Positions 32,538 to 41,337 are shown, counted from the first letter of the stretch. The stretch is DNA of 64,000 bases from JANPPS01 sp964242575 (GCA_964242575.1 CAXTCN010000013.1:1-64000), one strand, 5' to 3'. Numbers and translations: made by a program. Notes: generated from the sequence alone by a model not told the origin.

Positions 32538-34287
32538 GTAACCGGGGCAGATTCCCGGGCGAGACGGTTGCGTTAAGTGCGCTGGCGTGATTCACAGCCG
32601 GCATGTCGTTGCCGGATGCAGCATCGCTGGAGGGGTTCTCGCTTGTCGAGTTGCGGGACGTGGTGGGCCGCCTTGTCGACGAGATGCGGCAGCTGCATTC
32701 GGACAATGCGGCCCTGCAAGCCGGGGTGGACGCGCAGCAGGCAACGATCGTGGCGCTGCGCACTGAGAACCAGGCGTTGCGTGACGAGGTGGCCCGGCTG
32801 AAGGGCCTGCCGCCGCGGCCGCCGTCGCGGCCGTCGGGCATGGAACAGGCGACGCAACCTGGGGCAGCCGACAAAGATGAGAAGCGTCCCAAGCCGCCGC
32901 GGGGCGTCAAGCGCGACGCGCAGGCGATCACCGCCGAGCGGGTGCTCAAGGCGAGCGTGCCGGCCGGTTCGCGCTTCAAAGGCTACGAGGACATCCTAGT
33001 GCGCGACCTGCGGCTTTCGGCCGAGGTGATCCGCTACCGGCGCGAGCGTTGGCTCCTCGCGTCGGGCGAGACGGTGGTGGCGCCTTTGCCGGCGGGGATC
33101 GTCGGCGGGTTCGGCCCGGAACTGCGGCGCTTCGTGTTGGCGCTGCACGCCCAGGGGCAGGTGACCACGGAACGGCTTGTGGCGTTGCTGAACGGGATCG
33201 GGGTGGAGATCTCGAAACGCCAGGTGGTGCGCCTGCTGGCCGAGCCGCTCGACGACTTCGTGGCCGAGGACCAGGAGGTGCTCCGTGCCGGCCTGGCGAC
33301 CGCGCGCTGGGTGACGGTGGACGACACCGCCGCGCGGCACGCCCGTAGGGACGGGTTCACGACGCAGATCGGCGACGACCGGTTCACGGTGTTCCGCACC
33401 GGCGCGTCGAAGTCGCGCGAGGCGTTCCTGTCTGTGCTGCGCGCCGGACACACGGACTATGTCGTGAACGCAGCAGCGCTGGAGTACATGCGCGGGCACG
33501 GCCTGTCAGGACAGGTGGTCGCGTTGCTAGATGCGCACCCGGCCAAGCTGTTTGCGGACGCGCCGGCGTGGTCAGCGCACTTGGCCCGGCTCGGCATCGA
33601 CATGCTCGCGGTCACGCCCGATCCCGTGCAGGTCGCCACCGAAGGCGCGCTCTGGGGCGCCGTCTGCCACCATGGGCTGCTGCCCGGGACGGTGATCGTG
33701 TCCGACGACGCCGGCCAGTTCCGGGTCGGGCTGCACGCGCTGTGCTGGGTGCATGCCGAGCGCCTGGTGCACAAGCTCGTGCCGGCCACGCCCAGGCAGC
33801 GCCGGGCAGTTGAGGTCACGCGTGCGCTGATCTGGTGGTTCTACGCCGACCTGAAAGCCTGGAAACGCGATCCTTGCCCACGACGGGCGGCGGTGCTGCG
33901 GGCGCGCTTTGACCGCATCTTCAGGCGACGAACCGACTACGTCACCCTGGACCGGCTTCTTGCTCGGCTGCATTGGCGCAAGCATGAACTGCTGCGCGTG
34001 CTACAGCACCCCGAGATCCCGCTGCACACCAATGGTTCGGAGAACGACATCCGCGCTTGCGTGACCAAGCGCAAGATCTCCGGCGGCACCATGAGCACGG
34101 CAGGACGCACCGCGCGCGACGTCATGCTCGGCCTCATGAAAACCTGCAGCAAGCTCAAGGTCTCGTTCTTCCGCTACCTCGGCGACCGCCTGCATGTGCC
34201 GGGCGCCATCACCATTCCGCCGCTCCCAGACCTTGTCCGTCAAGCCGCAGCCATGGCCTGACTGCCCGGGAAGCTGCCCCGGTTACC
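32538..34287 (+). mobile_element. IS66-family insertion sequence, about 1750 bp
   Basis: The ends are GTAACCGGGGCAG...TTCCCGGGC (left, 32538) and the inverted copy ending near 34287, pairing at 24 of 25 positions. The 8-bp target duplication CCTACGCC is present at 32530-32537 and 34288-34295. GTAA ends and 8-bp duplications are typical of IS66. It carries a single transposase gene and no tnpA/tnpB helpers, as in the ISBst12-like branch. It is inserted inside the third inverted-repeat element. Confidence 0.9.
32603..34261 (+). CDS. tnpC: IS66-family transposase
   Basis: This 552-aa transposase starts MSLPDAASLEGFSLVELRDVVGRLVDEMRQL, with a leucine-zipper-like coiled coil (residues about 15-70). 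A basic segment and the DDE catalytic region follow: WVTVDDTAARHARRDG, VSDDAGQFRVGLHALCWVHAERLVHK, and TNGSENDIRACVTKRKISGGT with the last acidic residue. The frame is intact from start to stop, so the element may be active. The ORF fills the element apart from short ends. Confidence 0.93.
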   Translation: MSLPDAASLEGFSLVELRDVVGRLVDEMRQLHSDNAALQAGVDAQQATIVALRTENQALRDEVARLKGLPPRPPSRPSGMEQATQPGAADKDEKRPKPPRGVKRDAQAITAERVLKASVPAGSRFKGYEDILVRDLRLSAEVIRYRRERWLLASGETVVAPLPAGIVGGFGPELRRFVLALHAQGQVTTERLVALLNGIGVEISKRQVVRLLAEPLDDFVAEDQEVLRAGLATARWVTVDDTAARHARRDGFTTQIGDDRFTVFRTGASKSREAFLSVLRAGHTDYVVNAAALEYMRGHGLSGQVVALLDAHPAKLFADAPAWSAHLARLGIDMLAVTPDPVQVATEGALWGAVCHHGLLPGTVIVSDDAGQFRVGLHALCWVHAERLVHKLVPATPRQRRAVEVTRALIWWFYADLKAWKRDPCPRRAAVLRARFDRIFRRRTDYVTLDRLLARLHWRKHELLRVLQHPEIPLHTNGSENDIRACVTKRKISGGTMSTAGRTARDVMLGLMKTCSKLKVSFFRYLGDRLHVPGAITIPPLPDLVRQAAAMA

Positions 34288-34447
34288 CCTACGCCGGCGT
34301 AAGCTCTTGATTCAACATGGGATGCGGCGGGTGAGGCACCTTGGCCCGGTCGCTACCGTAAAAATCCGCATGGATGCTGCCAGTGGGCCATCTTGCCCTC
34401 TGTGAGCAACTTAGGTGAGAGTTGATCCCAGGATGGGAGGTTGGTCT

Positions 34448-34762
34448 ATGATCAAATCGAAGACCGTGTTTGTCGTAGGTGCTGGCGCTAGCGCAGAGGT
34501 CAACCTTCCAGTAGGCTCGAAACTTAAGACAGATATTGCTCAAAAGCTGCTTATAACACGAGAAAATAATGGCGCCTTGGCTATGTCTCAGGACATACAA
34601 AGCGCGCTTAATTTTAGTAATGATGGACAGAATTACTATAAAATGCAAGAATATATAACCGCGTGTAATCTCATTAGAACTGCTATGCCACTTGCGCTTT
34701 CAATCGATAACTTCCTTGATACCCACAAAGATGATAGTAATGCTGACCATCCATCAGTTTGA
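34448..34762 (+). pseudogene. N-terminal fragment of a SIR2-like (NAD-binding) defence protein, cut by an IS
   Basis: From ATG 34448 (RBS GGGAGG) the frame reads MIKSKTVFVVGAGASAEVNLPVGSKLKTDIAQKL. The GAGAS loop and the following LPVG are the NAD-binding start of SIR2-like domains found in anti-phage proteins. At 34742 the IS4-type element begins, and the frame stops four codons later. About 100 residues remain. The DNA is clearly AT-richer than everything around it, so it was recently acquired. The remainder of the gene is not found beyond the element. Confidence 0.72.
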
Positions 34763-35931
34763 GGATTATCGGTTGACGTGCTGAGGCTGGGTGTGATCCG
34801 GGGTGCCCCGTTGCATGGGGGTGGGCTTGGATCGTGTGCGGGATTAGACGGATTGCTGATGGGCTGGTTGAGGAGTTCAAGCGCGTCCTGCCAGGCCAGC
34901 GCAAGACGCAACGGGAGAACCTGGCGCTGCTGACCGCGACCATGCTCGACGTGCGCAGCGCCAACTTGATGGACCTGGCGGCGGCGCTGCCCCGTGAAGC
35001 GGACCGGACCGACATGCGCTACCAGTGGATTTCGCGCGTGCTGGGCAACACGCTGATCGACCCCGACGCGGTGATGAAGCCGTTCGGGCGCGAGGTGCTG
35101 GCGCGCGCGGCGGGAAACGGGCAGCCGGTTGTGCTGATCCTAGACCAGTCCAAGCTGTCCGACCGCCACCAGGTCCTGATGCTGGCGCTCAAGCACGGCG
35201 AGCGCGCATTGCCGCTGGCCTGGCGGGTTGAAGCCACCGAAGGTTCGATCGGCTTCGCGGTGCAAAAGGACCTGCTCGAAGCGGTTGTGCCTTGGCTGCC
35301 CGAAGGCGTGCCGGTCTGCCTCATGGCCGACCGCTTCTACGGCACGGCCGACCTGATCTCCTTGTGCCAGGGCCTGGGCTGGGACTACCGCCTGCGCCTC
35401 AAGGGCAACCTCGTGGTCGGCGACCGCGGCCGGAGGACCAAGACAGGTGCCCTGGCTGATGGCCGCACCTTTGCGCTCGAAGACGTCCAGCTCACGGCCA
35501 GAAGGGCCACAACCAACATCGGCATCATGCGCGACCCCGGCCACAAGGAGGCTTGGATCATCGCCATGTCGGACAAGCCTGGCTACCTGACCACGCTGGA
35601 CTACTCGCAGCGCTGGGGCATCGAGCCGATGTTCTCCGACTTCAAGTCACGCGGCTTCGGCGTCGCCGACACGCAAATCCAACATCCTGACCGCCTCGCC
35701 CGCCTGCTGCTTGTCATGGCGCTTGCCCTTTACTGCGCCGTCTCGACCGGCCAATGGGACGCCGAGCACCACCCCGTTCCCGCCGAAAAAAACTTCTGAA
35801 CCACCAACCAAAGAAGGTCGCACGCTCCAGGACGTCTTGGTTCACCCGCGGCCTGCGCCGCATCACAAAGCTTCTCCAAGCCGCCCTGCCGTTGCCGCCG
35901 CTCTGGTCAACGTAACTGATGGATGGTCAGC
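34742..35931 (+). mobile_element. IS4-type insertion sequence, about 1190 bp
   Basis: The ends share an 18-bp perfect inverted repeat, GCTGACCATCCATCAGTT (34742-34759 and 35914-35931). The element encodes one DDE transposase. No target duplication is seen: the left flank is the SIR2-like fragment and the right flank is unrelated. A deletion or recombination between copies therefore probably removed the matching flank. Confidence 0.85.
34834..35915 (+). CDS. IS4-family DDE transposase, possibly made by -1 frameshifting
   Basis: The zero frame gives 321 aa (to 35799): MCGIRRIADGLVEEFKRVLPGQRKTQRENL..., with DDE residues in VLILDQSKLSD, CLMADRFYG and WGIEPMFSDFKSRGFG. Near its end the message contains A-AAA-AAC (about 35785-35791), the canonical slippery heptamer, in the correct phase. 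A -1 slip gives a basic C-terminal extension (KKLLNHQPKKVARSRTSWFTRGLRR...) of about 40 residues, ending at TAA 35913-35915 inside the terminal repeat. This extended form looks like the natural C-terminus, so either the frameshift is programmed or one A is missing. Confidence 0.82.
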
Positions 35932-36080
35932 TTCAGCATCGTCTCCCGGTCTGTCATGTGTTGTCCAAAATCTTTTAAAGTTCCTCTCGGGTCTTTATCT
36001 ATCGAAACCAGCTTAAACAGCCTCCATTCCAGAGCGGTTTCAAGCGCCATGGTCCGGCAGTATTCCTCGGTCTGTTCCAT
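35907..36080 (-). CDS. Small unrecognised protein reaching into the IS end
   Basis: From ATG 36080 the frame reads MEQTEEYCRTMALETALEWRLFKLVSIDKDPRGTLKDFGQHMTDRETMLKL (57 aa in all). Its last residues lie inside the IS terminal repeat. The composition is that of a real, helical protein, and the DNA is AT-rich like the SIR2-like fragment. It is probably the remnant of a gene on the far side of the insertion, truncated at its 3' end. I do not recognise the family. Confidence 0.45.
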   Translation of the reverse strand: MEQTEEYCRTMALETALEWRLFKLVSIDKDPRGTLKDFGQHMTDRETMLKLTIHQLR

Positions 36081-36370
36081 AATGATATTCCTGTCTGATT
36101 CTTAGTACCCCCACCCGACGAGCATTATTGTTCCATCGGCATTCAAGGAGGCTCTCGTAAGTATTTTGTAAGATTGTATTCAAAATTGCCTTCCAAGAAC
36201 GTAGCGCAAGCGGACGGCTTGGCGAGAGAGTTTTCGAGAACGATCTTAATTACACTACATGTGAAACTGAGAACATGCTTATTGTAGTCACACAATCACC
36301 AGCGACTAGTGAAGATTTGTTCACGCCGCTACACGCGGAACAGCCACCCGGCCAACGCCAAACCCTGACC
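36081..36370. other. AT-rich gap between the island and tRNA-Leu
   Basis: About 290 bp with lower GC than its surroundings and no convincing ORF on either strand. It is the junction between the accessory DNA and the chromosome backbone, so an attachment-site remnant could be here. I found no second copy of the tRNA 3' end elsewhere in the window. Confidence 0.4.
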
Positions 36371-36454
36371 TGCCCGCCGCCGGACTCGAACCGGCAAGCC
36401 CTCACGGACGTCGGATTTTAAGTCCGCCGCGTCTACCAATTCCGCCAGGCGGGC
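36371..36454 (-). tRNA. tRNA-Leu (anticodon UAA)
   Basis: Read on the minus strand, it starts GCCCGCCTGGCGGAATTGGT and ends GGCGGGC followed by the discriminator A. The acceptor stem is 7 bp (GCCCGCC/GGCGGGC). The anticodon loop CTTAAAA gives UAA, and the D-loop, long variable arm and TTCGAGTC T-loop are all present. CCA is not encoded. Its 3' end faces the accessory region to the left, the usual side for island insertion. Confidence 0.97.
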
Positions 36455-36457
36455 GCA

Positions 36458-37372
36458 CTACGATTCCTGAGCGATCCCGGCCGCGATGTCCAGCGCGCGA
36501 CGCATCAAAGTCTCGCTCGCCTCCAACGTCCGGAACGCGCTGTACGCTGACAGCGTCACGTTCTCCAGCCCTGCCAGCCGGTGGCCCGGCGGCAGCGGCT
36601 CCGTGTCGAACACATCCAGCGCCGCATGGCCCAAATGCCCGCTCGCCAGCGCCGCCACCAGCGCCGTCTCGTCCACCAGTGCCCCCCGCGCGGTGTTGAC
36701 CAAAATCGCGCCGGGCCGCATCGCCAGCAGCCGCCCCGCGTCCAGGAACCCGCGCGTCTCGTCTGTCAGCGACAGATGCACCGATACCGCATGGCTCTCG
36801 GCCAGCAATCGTTCCAATGGCACAAACTCAACCCCCAAAGCCGTGCGCGGCGTGCGGTTCCATGCCAGCACGCGCATGCCGATCCCCTGTGCGATCCGCG
36901 CGGCCTCGGCGCCGATCCCGCCATAGCCCAGCAGGCCCAGCGTTTTGCCGCGCAACTGCATGCCCTCGGTCCGCGGCCAGCCGCCGGCGCGGATGCCGCG
37001 GTCCATGCGCGCCAGCCCGCGCGCCGCCGCCCACAGCAGGCTGATCGCGTGCTCGGCCACTGCGGTGTCGCCGTAGCCCTTGATGGTGTGGACCTCGATG
37101 CCCAGCCCCGCCAGCGCGTCGGGGTCCATGTAGCTGCGCGCGCCGGTGCCGAGGAACACGACGTGGCGCAGCTCGGGGCACTGCGCCATGGCCTCGGTCG
37201 GCATGTAGGTGTGGTCGTTCAGCACCAGTCGCACGCTGCGCAGCATTGTGGGCAACTCGGCCGGGTCCACATGTGCTTGTATGTTGATGCGGATCGCCGG
37301 GTCGCCGCGCCGTGCTACGCTGCGGAGCACGTCGGCCAAGGCAACGCTCGCGTCCAGGAATAAACCGTCCAT
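36458..37372 (-). CDS. D-isomer 2-hydroxyacid dehydrogenase-like protein lacking the catalytic histidine
   Basis: This 304-aa protein is of the NAD-dependent D-2-hydroxyacid dehydrogenase fold. The dinucleotide loop GLLGYGGIGAEAARIAQGIGMRV (about 146-168), catalytic Arg229 in NTARGALVDE and Glu258 in DVFDTEPLPPGH are present. The usual catalytic His of the NVTLSAHSAFRT-type segment is Tyr277 here (LSAYSAFRT), a change that needs only C to T in the codon. Activity is therefore doubtful unless another residue serves. The start codon overlaps the divergent protease start (CATG), so one of the two real starts may be further in. Confidence 0.8.
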   Translation of the reverse strand: MDGLFLDASVALADVLRSVARRGDPAIRINIQAHVDPAELPTMLRSVRLVLNDHTYMPTEAMAQCPELRHVVFLGTGARSYMDPDALAGLGIEVHTIKGYGDTAVAEHAISLLWAAARGLARMDRGIRAGGWPRTEGMQLRGKTLGLLGYGGIGAEAARIAQGIGMRVLAWNRTPRTALGVEFVPLERLLAESHAVSVHLSLTDETRGFLDAGRLLAMRPGAILVNTARGALVDETALVAALASGHLGHAALDVFDTEPLPPGHRLAGLENVTLSAYSAFRTLEASETLMRRALDIAAGIAQES

Positions 37373-38276
37373 GCCCTGCTTTCACCTCCGGCCTTTACGC
37401 GGCGCAATCGTGGCCGCCGCCGCCCAGCGCCGCAATGCCTGGACCGCGCTCGTGCTGTGCCTGCTGGCCGCCCCAGCCGTCGCGCAGAAGCCGCCGCCGC
37501 TCGGCGCGCCGGAACAGCCCCGGCCGCGCAGCCAGACCGAGGCCGGGCTGCCGGGCAAGCCGCCGCCGCTGGGCGCGCCCGACCCGAACGAGCCAAGCCG
37601 TCCCCCAGCCACCCGGGGCGGCCTACCCGGGTCCAACGAGCGCCCCTCGTCAAGCGGGACCGGCTTCGTGGTTGCGGAAGGCCGGGTGCTGACCAACAAC
37701 CACGTCATCAACGATTGCGGGCGGGTGGTGGTGCGCAACGCGGCCGGGGAGCGTGCGCCGGCGCGCGTCCAGGCGACGGATCGGCGACGGGACCTGGCCT
37801 TGCTGACCGTCGCCGCCAACGTCGGCCCGGCGCTGCCGTTCCGCGACCAGCCGCCGGTGCGTAGGGGCGAGAGCGTCGTGACCTACGGCTTCCCGCTGTC
37901 CGGCCTGCTGTCGTCCGGCCCGACGCTCACCACCGGGGACATCAGCGCCTTGGCCGGGCTGCGCGACAACCCGAACAATTTCCAGATCAGCGCGCCGGTG
38001 CAGCCGGGCAACTCGGGTGGGCCGCTGCTGGACAGCCAGGCCAACATCATCGGCGTCGTCGTCTCGAAACTGAACGCGGCGCGCATCGCCGAGATGACCG
38101 GCGGCGACATCCCGCAAAACGTGAACTTCGCGGTCAAGGGCACCGAAGCCCTAGCGTTCTTGCGGGCCAACGGGGTGCAGCCACGCCTGGTCAGCAGCAC
38201 GGGGGTGGACAAACGAGCGTTCGAGGTAGGTGAGGTCGCCAATGACTCCACCGTCTACATCCAGTGCTTCCGCTAA
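37371..38276 (+). CDS. Secreted trypsin-like serine protease (S1C type)
   Basis: This is a 301-aa protease for the cell envelope. A signal/anchor (AWTALVLCLLAAPAVAQ, about residues 21-38) is followed by a proline-rich linker with two copies of KPPPLGAP. The chymotrypsin-fold domain then has the full triad: His in LTNNHVIN, Asp in RRRDLALL and Ser in PGNSGGPLL. No PDZ domain is visible, so it is a short DegP relative. It overlaps the next gene by 35 bp. The N-terminal start is uncertain because it overlaps the divergent dehydrogenase start. Confidence 0.85.
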   Translation: MPCFHLRPLRGAIVAAAAQRRNAWTALVLCLLAAPAVAQKPPPLGAPEQPRPRSQTEAGLPGKPPPLGAPDPNEPSRPPATRGGLPGSNERPSSSGTGFVVAEGRVLTNNHVINDCGRVVVRNAAGERAPARVQATDRRRDLALLTVAANVGPALPFRDQPPVRRGESVVTYGFPLSGLLSSGPTLTTGDISALAGLRDNPNNFQISAPVQPGNSGGPLLDSQANIIGVVVSKLNAARIAEMTGGDIPQNVNFAVKGTEALAFLRANGVQPRLVSSTGVDKRAFEVGEVANDSTVYIQCFR

Positions 38277-40068
38277 CCTGAACGTGCCGCTTCCGGCCGC
38301 CGTGCTGCACCGGGCGGCGCGCCCGCCGGTGCGGCTGGCGTGGCAGGTGGTCCGCTGGGCGCTGATGCTGAGCGTGTGGGGCGTGCTGCTGGCGGCGCTG
38401 GTGCTGGCGTGGTTCGCGCGGGACCTGCCGCGGCCGGAAACCGCGTTGGATGCGGCGCGGCGTCCGGGCCTTACGCTACAGGACCGCTCCGGCCGCACGT
38501 TCGCCACCTTCGGCGACGTGGTGGGGGACCCGCTGCGGCTGCGGGACCTGCCGGCGGCACTGCCCGCGGCGGCGGTCGCGGTCGAGGACCGGCGGTTCTA
38601 CAGCCACCCCGGCGTCGACGGCATCGGCGTGCTGCGCGCCATCTGGGTCAACATCCGCTCCGCGCGCCTGGTGCAGGGCGGCTCCACCCTCACGCAGCAG
38701 GTGGCGAAGAACCTGTTCCTGACCAACGCGCGCACATTCCGGCGCAAAGTGCAGGAGCTGATGTTGACCGTCTGGCTCGAACAGACCTTCAGCAAGCCGG
38801 AAATCCTAGAGATTTGGCTGAACCGGGTTTACCTCGGCTCCGGCGCATGGGGCGTGGACGCGGCGGCGCGGATGTACTTCGGCGTGTCCGCCCGCAAGCT
38901 GAACCTGTGGCAGAGCGCCGTCATCGCCGGCCTCCCGCGCGCCCCGTCCCGCATCAACCCGCGCACCAACCCCGTGGCCGCCGCCGCGCGTGGGCGGGAG
39001 GTGCTGGCGGCCATGGCCGACACCGGCGTCATTACCGAGGCGCAGGCCACCGCGGCTTCGGCGCAGATCGCGTTCCCGCCACGCCCCGCCGCGGCCGGCT
39101 GGTTCGCGGACTGGGTGGCGGAGGCGTCGGCGCCCCTGGTCGCGCCCGGCGCGGACGCGGTGCTGCGCACGACGCTGGACGGGCGCACGCAGGCGTCGGT
39201 GGAGCGGCGGCTGCTGGCGGTGCTGGACGGTCCGGGCGCGGCGCTCAGCGTCGGGCAGGGCGCGGTGGTGGTGCTGGACGCCAGCTCCGGCGCGGTGCGC
39301 GCCATGGCCGGCGGGCGGGACTGGCGCGCAAGCCCGTACAACCGCGCCGTGGCCGCGCGGCGCCAGCCCGGCTCGGCGTTCAAGCCGTTCGTGTGGCTGG
39401 CGGCGTTGGAGGCCGGGTTGCGGCCCGACGACACGGTACTGGACGCCCCGCTCCGGCTGGGCGCGTGGGAGCCACGCAACTTCGACGGCACGTTCAAGGG
39501 CCAGGTCACCTTAGAAGAGGCGTTGGCCCAGTCGCTCAACACCGCCGCGGTCCGGCTGATGCAACAGGCCGGCGGTCCACGCGCCGTGACCGCGGTGGCC
39601 CGGCGGCTCGGCATCAGCGACGCGATGCCGGACGACCTCTCATTGGCGCTCGGCACCGGGGAGGTCGGGCTGCTGGAGCTGTCGGCCGCCTACGCCGCGC
39701 TGTTCAACGGCGGGCGGCTGGTGACGCCGTCCGGGATCGACAGCGTGGAGTCGGAACGCCGGACGGTGCCGGTGCCGCGTGCGCCGGGCCAACGGGTGGT
39801 GGAGGCGGAACAGGCGGCGCAGATGGCGCGTATGTTGGGGGCGGCGGTGTCGCGCGGCAGCGGCCGGGTGGCGGCGGTGCCGGGCCGGACCGTGGCGGGC
39901 AAGACCGGCACCACGCAGGACTTCCGCGACGCCTGGTTCGTGGGCGCGGTCGGCAACACCGTGATCGGCGTGTGGCTCGGCAACGACGACGCGCGGCCGA
40001 TGAAGGGCGTGAGCGGCGCAGGCCTGCCGGCCCGGCTGTTCAGGGAGATCGCAGGGGACTTGCGGTAG
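38242..40068 (+). CDS. Bifunctional penicillin-binding protein (PBP1 type, transglycosylase/transpeptidase)
   Basis: This peptidoglycan synthase has 608 aa from ATG 38242. One membrane helix lies near the start (WALMLSVWGVLLAALVLAWF). The GT51 transglycosylase domain follows, with AVEDRRFYSHPGVD (catalytic Glu) and GGSTLTQQVAKNL. The transpeptidase has SxxK in PGSAFKPF, SxN in AQSLNTAAV and KTG in AGKTGTTQDFRDAW. Both active sites are complete. It lacks the long C-terminal region of PBP1C and is of the compact alphaproteobacterial type. It overlaps both neighbours (the protease by 35 bp, convergent nhaA by 29 bp). Confidence 0.9.
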   Translation: MTPPSTSSASANLNVPLPAAVLHRAARPPVRLAWQVVRWALMLSVWGVLLAALVLAWFARDLPRPETALDAARRPGLTLQDRSGRTFATFGDVVGDPLRLRDLPAALPAAAVAVEDRRFYSHPGVDGIGVLRAIWVNIRSARLVQGGSTLTQQVAKNLFLTNARTFRRKVQELMLTVWLEQTFSKPEILEIWLNRVYLGSGAWGVDAAARMYFGVSARKLNLWQSAVIAGLPRAPSRINPRTNPVAAAARGREVLAAMADTGVITEAQATAASAQIAFPPRPAAAGWFADWVAEASAPLVAPGADAVLRTTLDGRTQASVERRLLAVLDGPGAALSVGQGAVVVLDASSGAVRAMAGGRDWRASPYNRAVAARRQPGSAFKPFVWLAALEAGLRPDDTVLDAPLRLGAWEPRNFDGTFKGQVTLEEALAQSLNTAAVRLMQQAGGPRAVTAVARRLGISDAMPDDLSLALGTGEVGLLELSAAYAALFNGGRLVTPSGIDSVESERRTVPVPRAPGQRVVEAEQAAQMARMLGAAVSRGSGRVAAVPGRTVAGKTGTTQDFRDAWFVGAVGNTVIGVWLGNDDARPMKGVSGAGLPARLFREIAGDLR

Positions 40069-41266
40069 CCTGGGCGCCCACGGCGGAGCGCGACGCCAGC
40101 GCCAGGATCACCAAGCCAACGGCGGCGGACACCAGGCTGCCGACGAACACCGCGAGCTTCACCTCGTCCCCGCGCGGCGAGCCGCGGAACGCCAGGTCGC
40201 CGATGAACAGGCTCATGGTGAAACCGATCCCGCACAGCACCGCCGCGCCGTACAGTTGCGGCAGCGTCACGCCCGCGGGCAGGCGCGCCAGGCCTGTGCG
40301 GTTTGCCGCCATCACCGCGCCGAACACGCCAAGCTGCTTGCCCACGAACAGCCCGAGCGTGGTGCCAATCGCGAGCCGGTCGGTCCAGGCCCCCTCCGGC
40401 AGCGTGTCGAACCGCAGCCCGGCGTTGGCCAGGCCGAACAGCGGCAGGATGGCATACGCGACCCAGCGGCCGATGCGGCGCTCCAGCCGCTGCGCCGGCG
40501 CCTCGTCTTCATCGGGCCGGCTCCGCATCGGCACCACGAACGCGAGCGCCACGCCGGCCAGGGTCGCATGCACGCCGCTTTGGAATACCAGTGCCCACAA
40601 CGCCAGGCCGCCCAGCAAGTAGGGCCACAGTTGCCGCACGCCCACCCGGTTCAGGCAAAGCAGCCCCAGCAGCACCAGCGCCGATTCGCTCAGCGCAACA
40701 ACGTTCAGGCCCTCGGTGTAAAACAGCGCGATCACGACGATGGCGCCGAGGTCGTCGATGATGGCGAGCGCCGCTAGGAACACCTTAAGCCCAATCGGCA
40801 CCCGGCTGCCGAGCACGCTCAGCACCGCGAGCGCGAAGGCGATGTCGGTTGCGACTGGCACCGCCCAGCCGCGCAACGCCTCGTCGTCGCCCAGGTTGAA
40901 GGCCACGAAAATCAGCGCCGGCACGACCATCCCGCCCAACGCCGCCAGGCCCGGCGCGGCCAGGCGCGCGGGCGACGCCAACTCGCCCTGCGTCATCTCC
41001 CGCCGCAGCTCCAGCCCGACCAGCAGGAAGAACACCGTCATCAGGCCGTCGTTGACCCAGATATGCAGTTGCTGCGTGAACCCCGGCACGCCGAGCGGCT
41101 GGTGCAGCAGCGCGCGGTACGTGCCGCCAGCGGATGAGTTGGCCCATGCCAAGGCCACGAGCGCCGACAGGATCAGCACCACGCCGCCTGCGCTCCCGCT
41201 CCGCAGGAAGCCTTGCAACGCGGCGAATCTCCGGCGGGTGGCGGTCGTGGCCTGGATCAACTGCAT
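40040..41266 (-). CDS. nhaA: Na+/H+ antiporter NhaA
   Basis: This 408-aa inner-membrane protein with about 12 helices exports sodium in exchange for protons. It has the paired ion-binding aspartates in LAIIDDLGAIVVIALFYTEGL, the characteristic MTVFFLLVGLELRREMTQGEL, and VATDIAFALAVLSVLGSRVP. The length is standard. Two near-identical 15-mers (TGCGCTGTCACGTTG at 41305 and TGCGTTGTCACGTCG at 41323, 18 bp apart) lie upstream and may bind a regulator. Its 3' end overlaps the end of the PBP gene. Confidence 0.95.
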   Translation of the reverse strand: MQLIQATTATRRRFAALQGFLRSGSAGGVVLILSALVALAWANSSAGGTYRALLHQPLGVPGFTQQLHIWVNDGLMTVFFLLVGLELRREMTQGELASPARLAAPGLAALGGMVVPALIFVAFNLGDDEALRGWAVPVATDIAFALAVLSVLGSRVPIGLKVFLAALAIIDDLGAIVVIALFYTEGLNVVALSESALVLLGLLCLNRVGVRQLWPYLLGGLALWALVFQSGVHATLAGVALAFVVPMRSRPDEDEAPAQRLERRIGRWVAYAILPLFGLANAGLRFDTLPEGAWTDRLAIGTTLGLFVGKQLGVFGAVMAANRTGLARLPAGVTLPQLYGAAVLCGIGFTMSLFIGDLAFRGSPRGDEVKLAVFVGSLVSAAVGLVILALASRSAVGAQATASPLRSP

Positions 41267-41304
41267 TCCGGTGGTGTCCTGTCCTTGCTTCGGGCAACGC
41301 TGGG

Positions 41305-41337
41305 TGCGCTGTCACGTTGTAGTGCGTTGTCACGTCG
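41305..41337. promoter_or_regulatory. Two direct 15-mers upstream of nhaA
   Basis: TGCGCTGTCACGTTG (41305-41319) and TGCGTTGTCACGTCG (41323-41337) differ at two positions and start 18 bp apart, 39 bp and more upstream of nhaA. The gap is divergent to the GT9-like gene at 41373, so they could regulate either side. Confidence 0.4.

Larger units (their letters stand above)
32277..34389. mobile_element. Third inverted-repeat element, carrying a nested IS66-family element
   Basis: GGCCCACTGGCAGCATCC at 32277-32294 is repeated in inverted form at 34372-34389, and similarity continues for about 36 bp (TGCGGA and TTTACGGTA blocks). Without the IS66 element and one copy of its target duplication this element is about 355 bp. 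It is inserted in the tail of the serine hydrolase. No target duplication of its own is seen, because the right flank is unrelated sequence, so a deletion probably followed. Confidence 0.7.

Noticed and set aside
36371..36454. A duplicated tRNA-Leu 3' end marking the far boundary of the island
   Set aside because: I looked for a copy of the GGACTCGAACC-type segment on the left side and saw none in this window, so the second attachment site is not shown.
38340..40622. A 760-codon plus-strand frame in the PBP/nhaA region
   Set aside because: It is the +1 shadow of the PBP gene and runs antisense into nhaA. The glycine/arginine-rich peptide has no domain.
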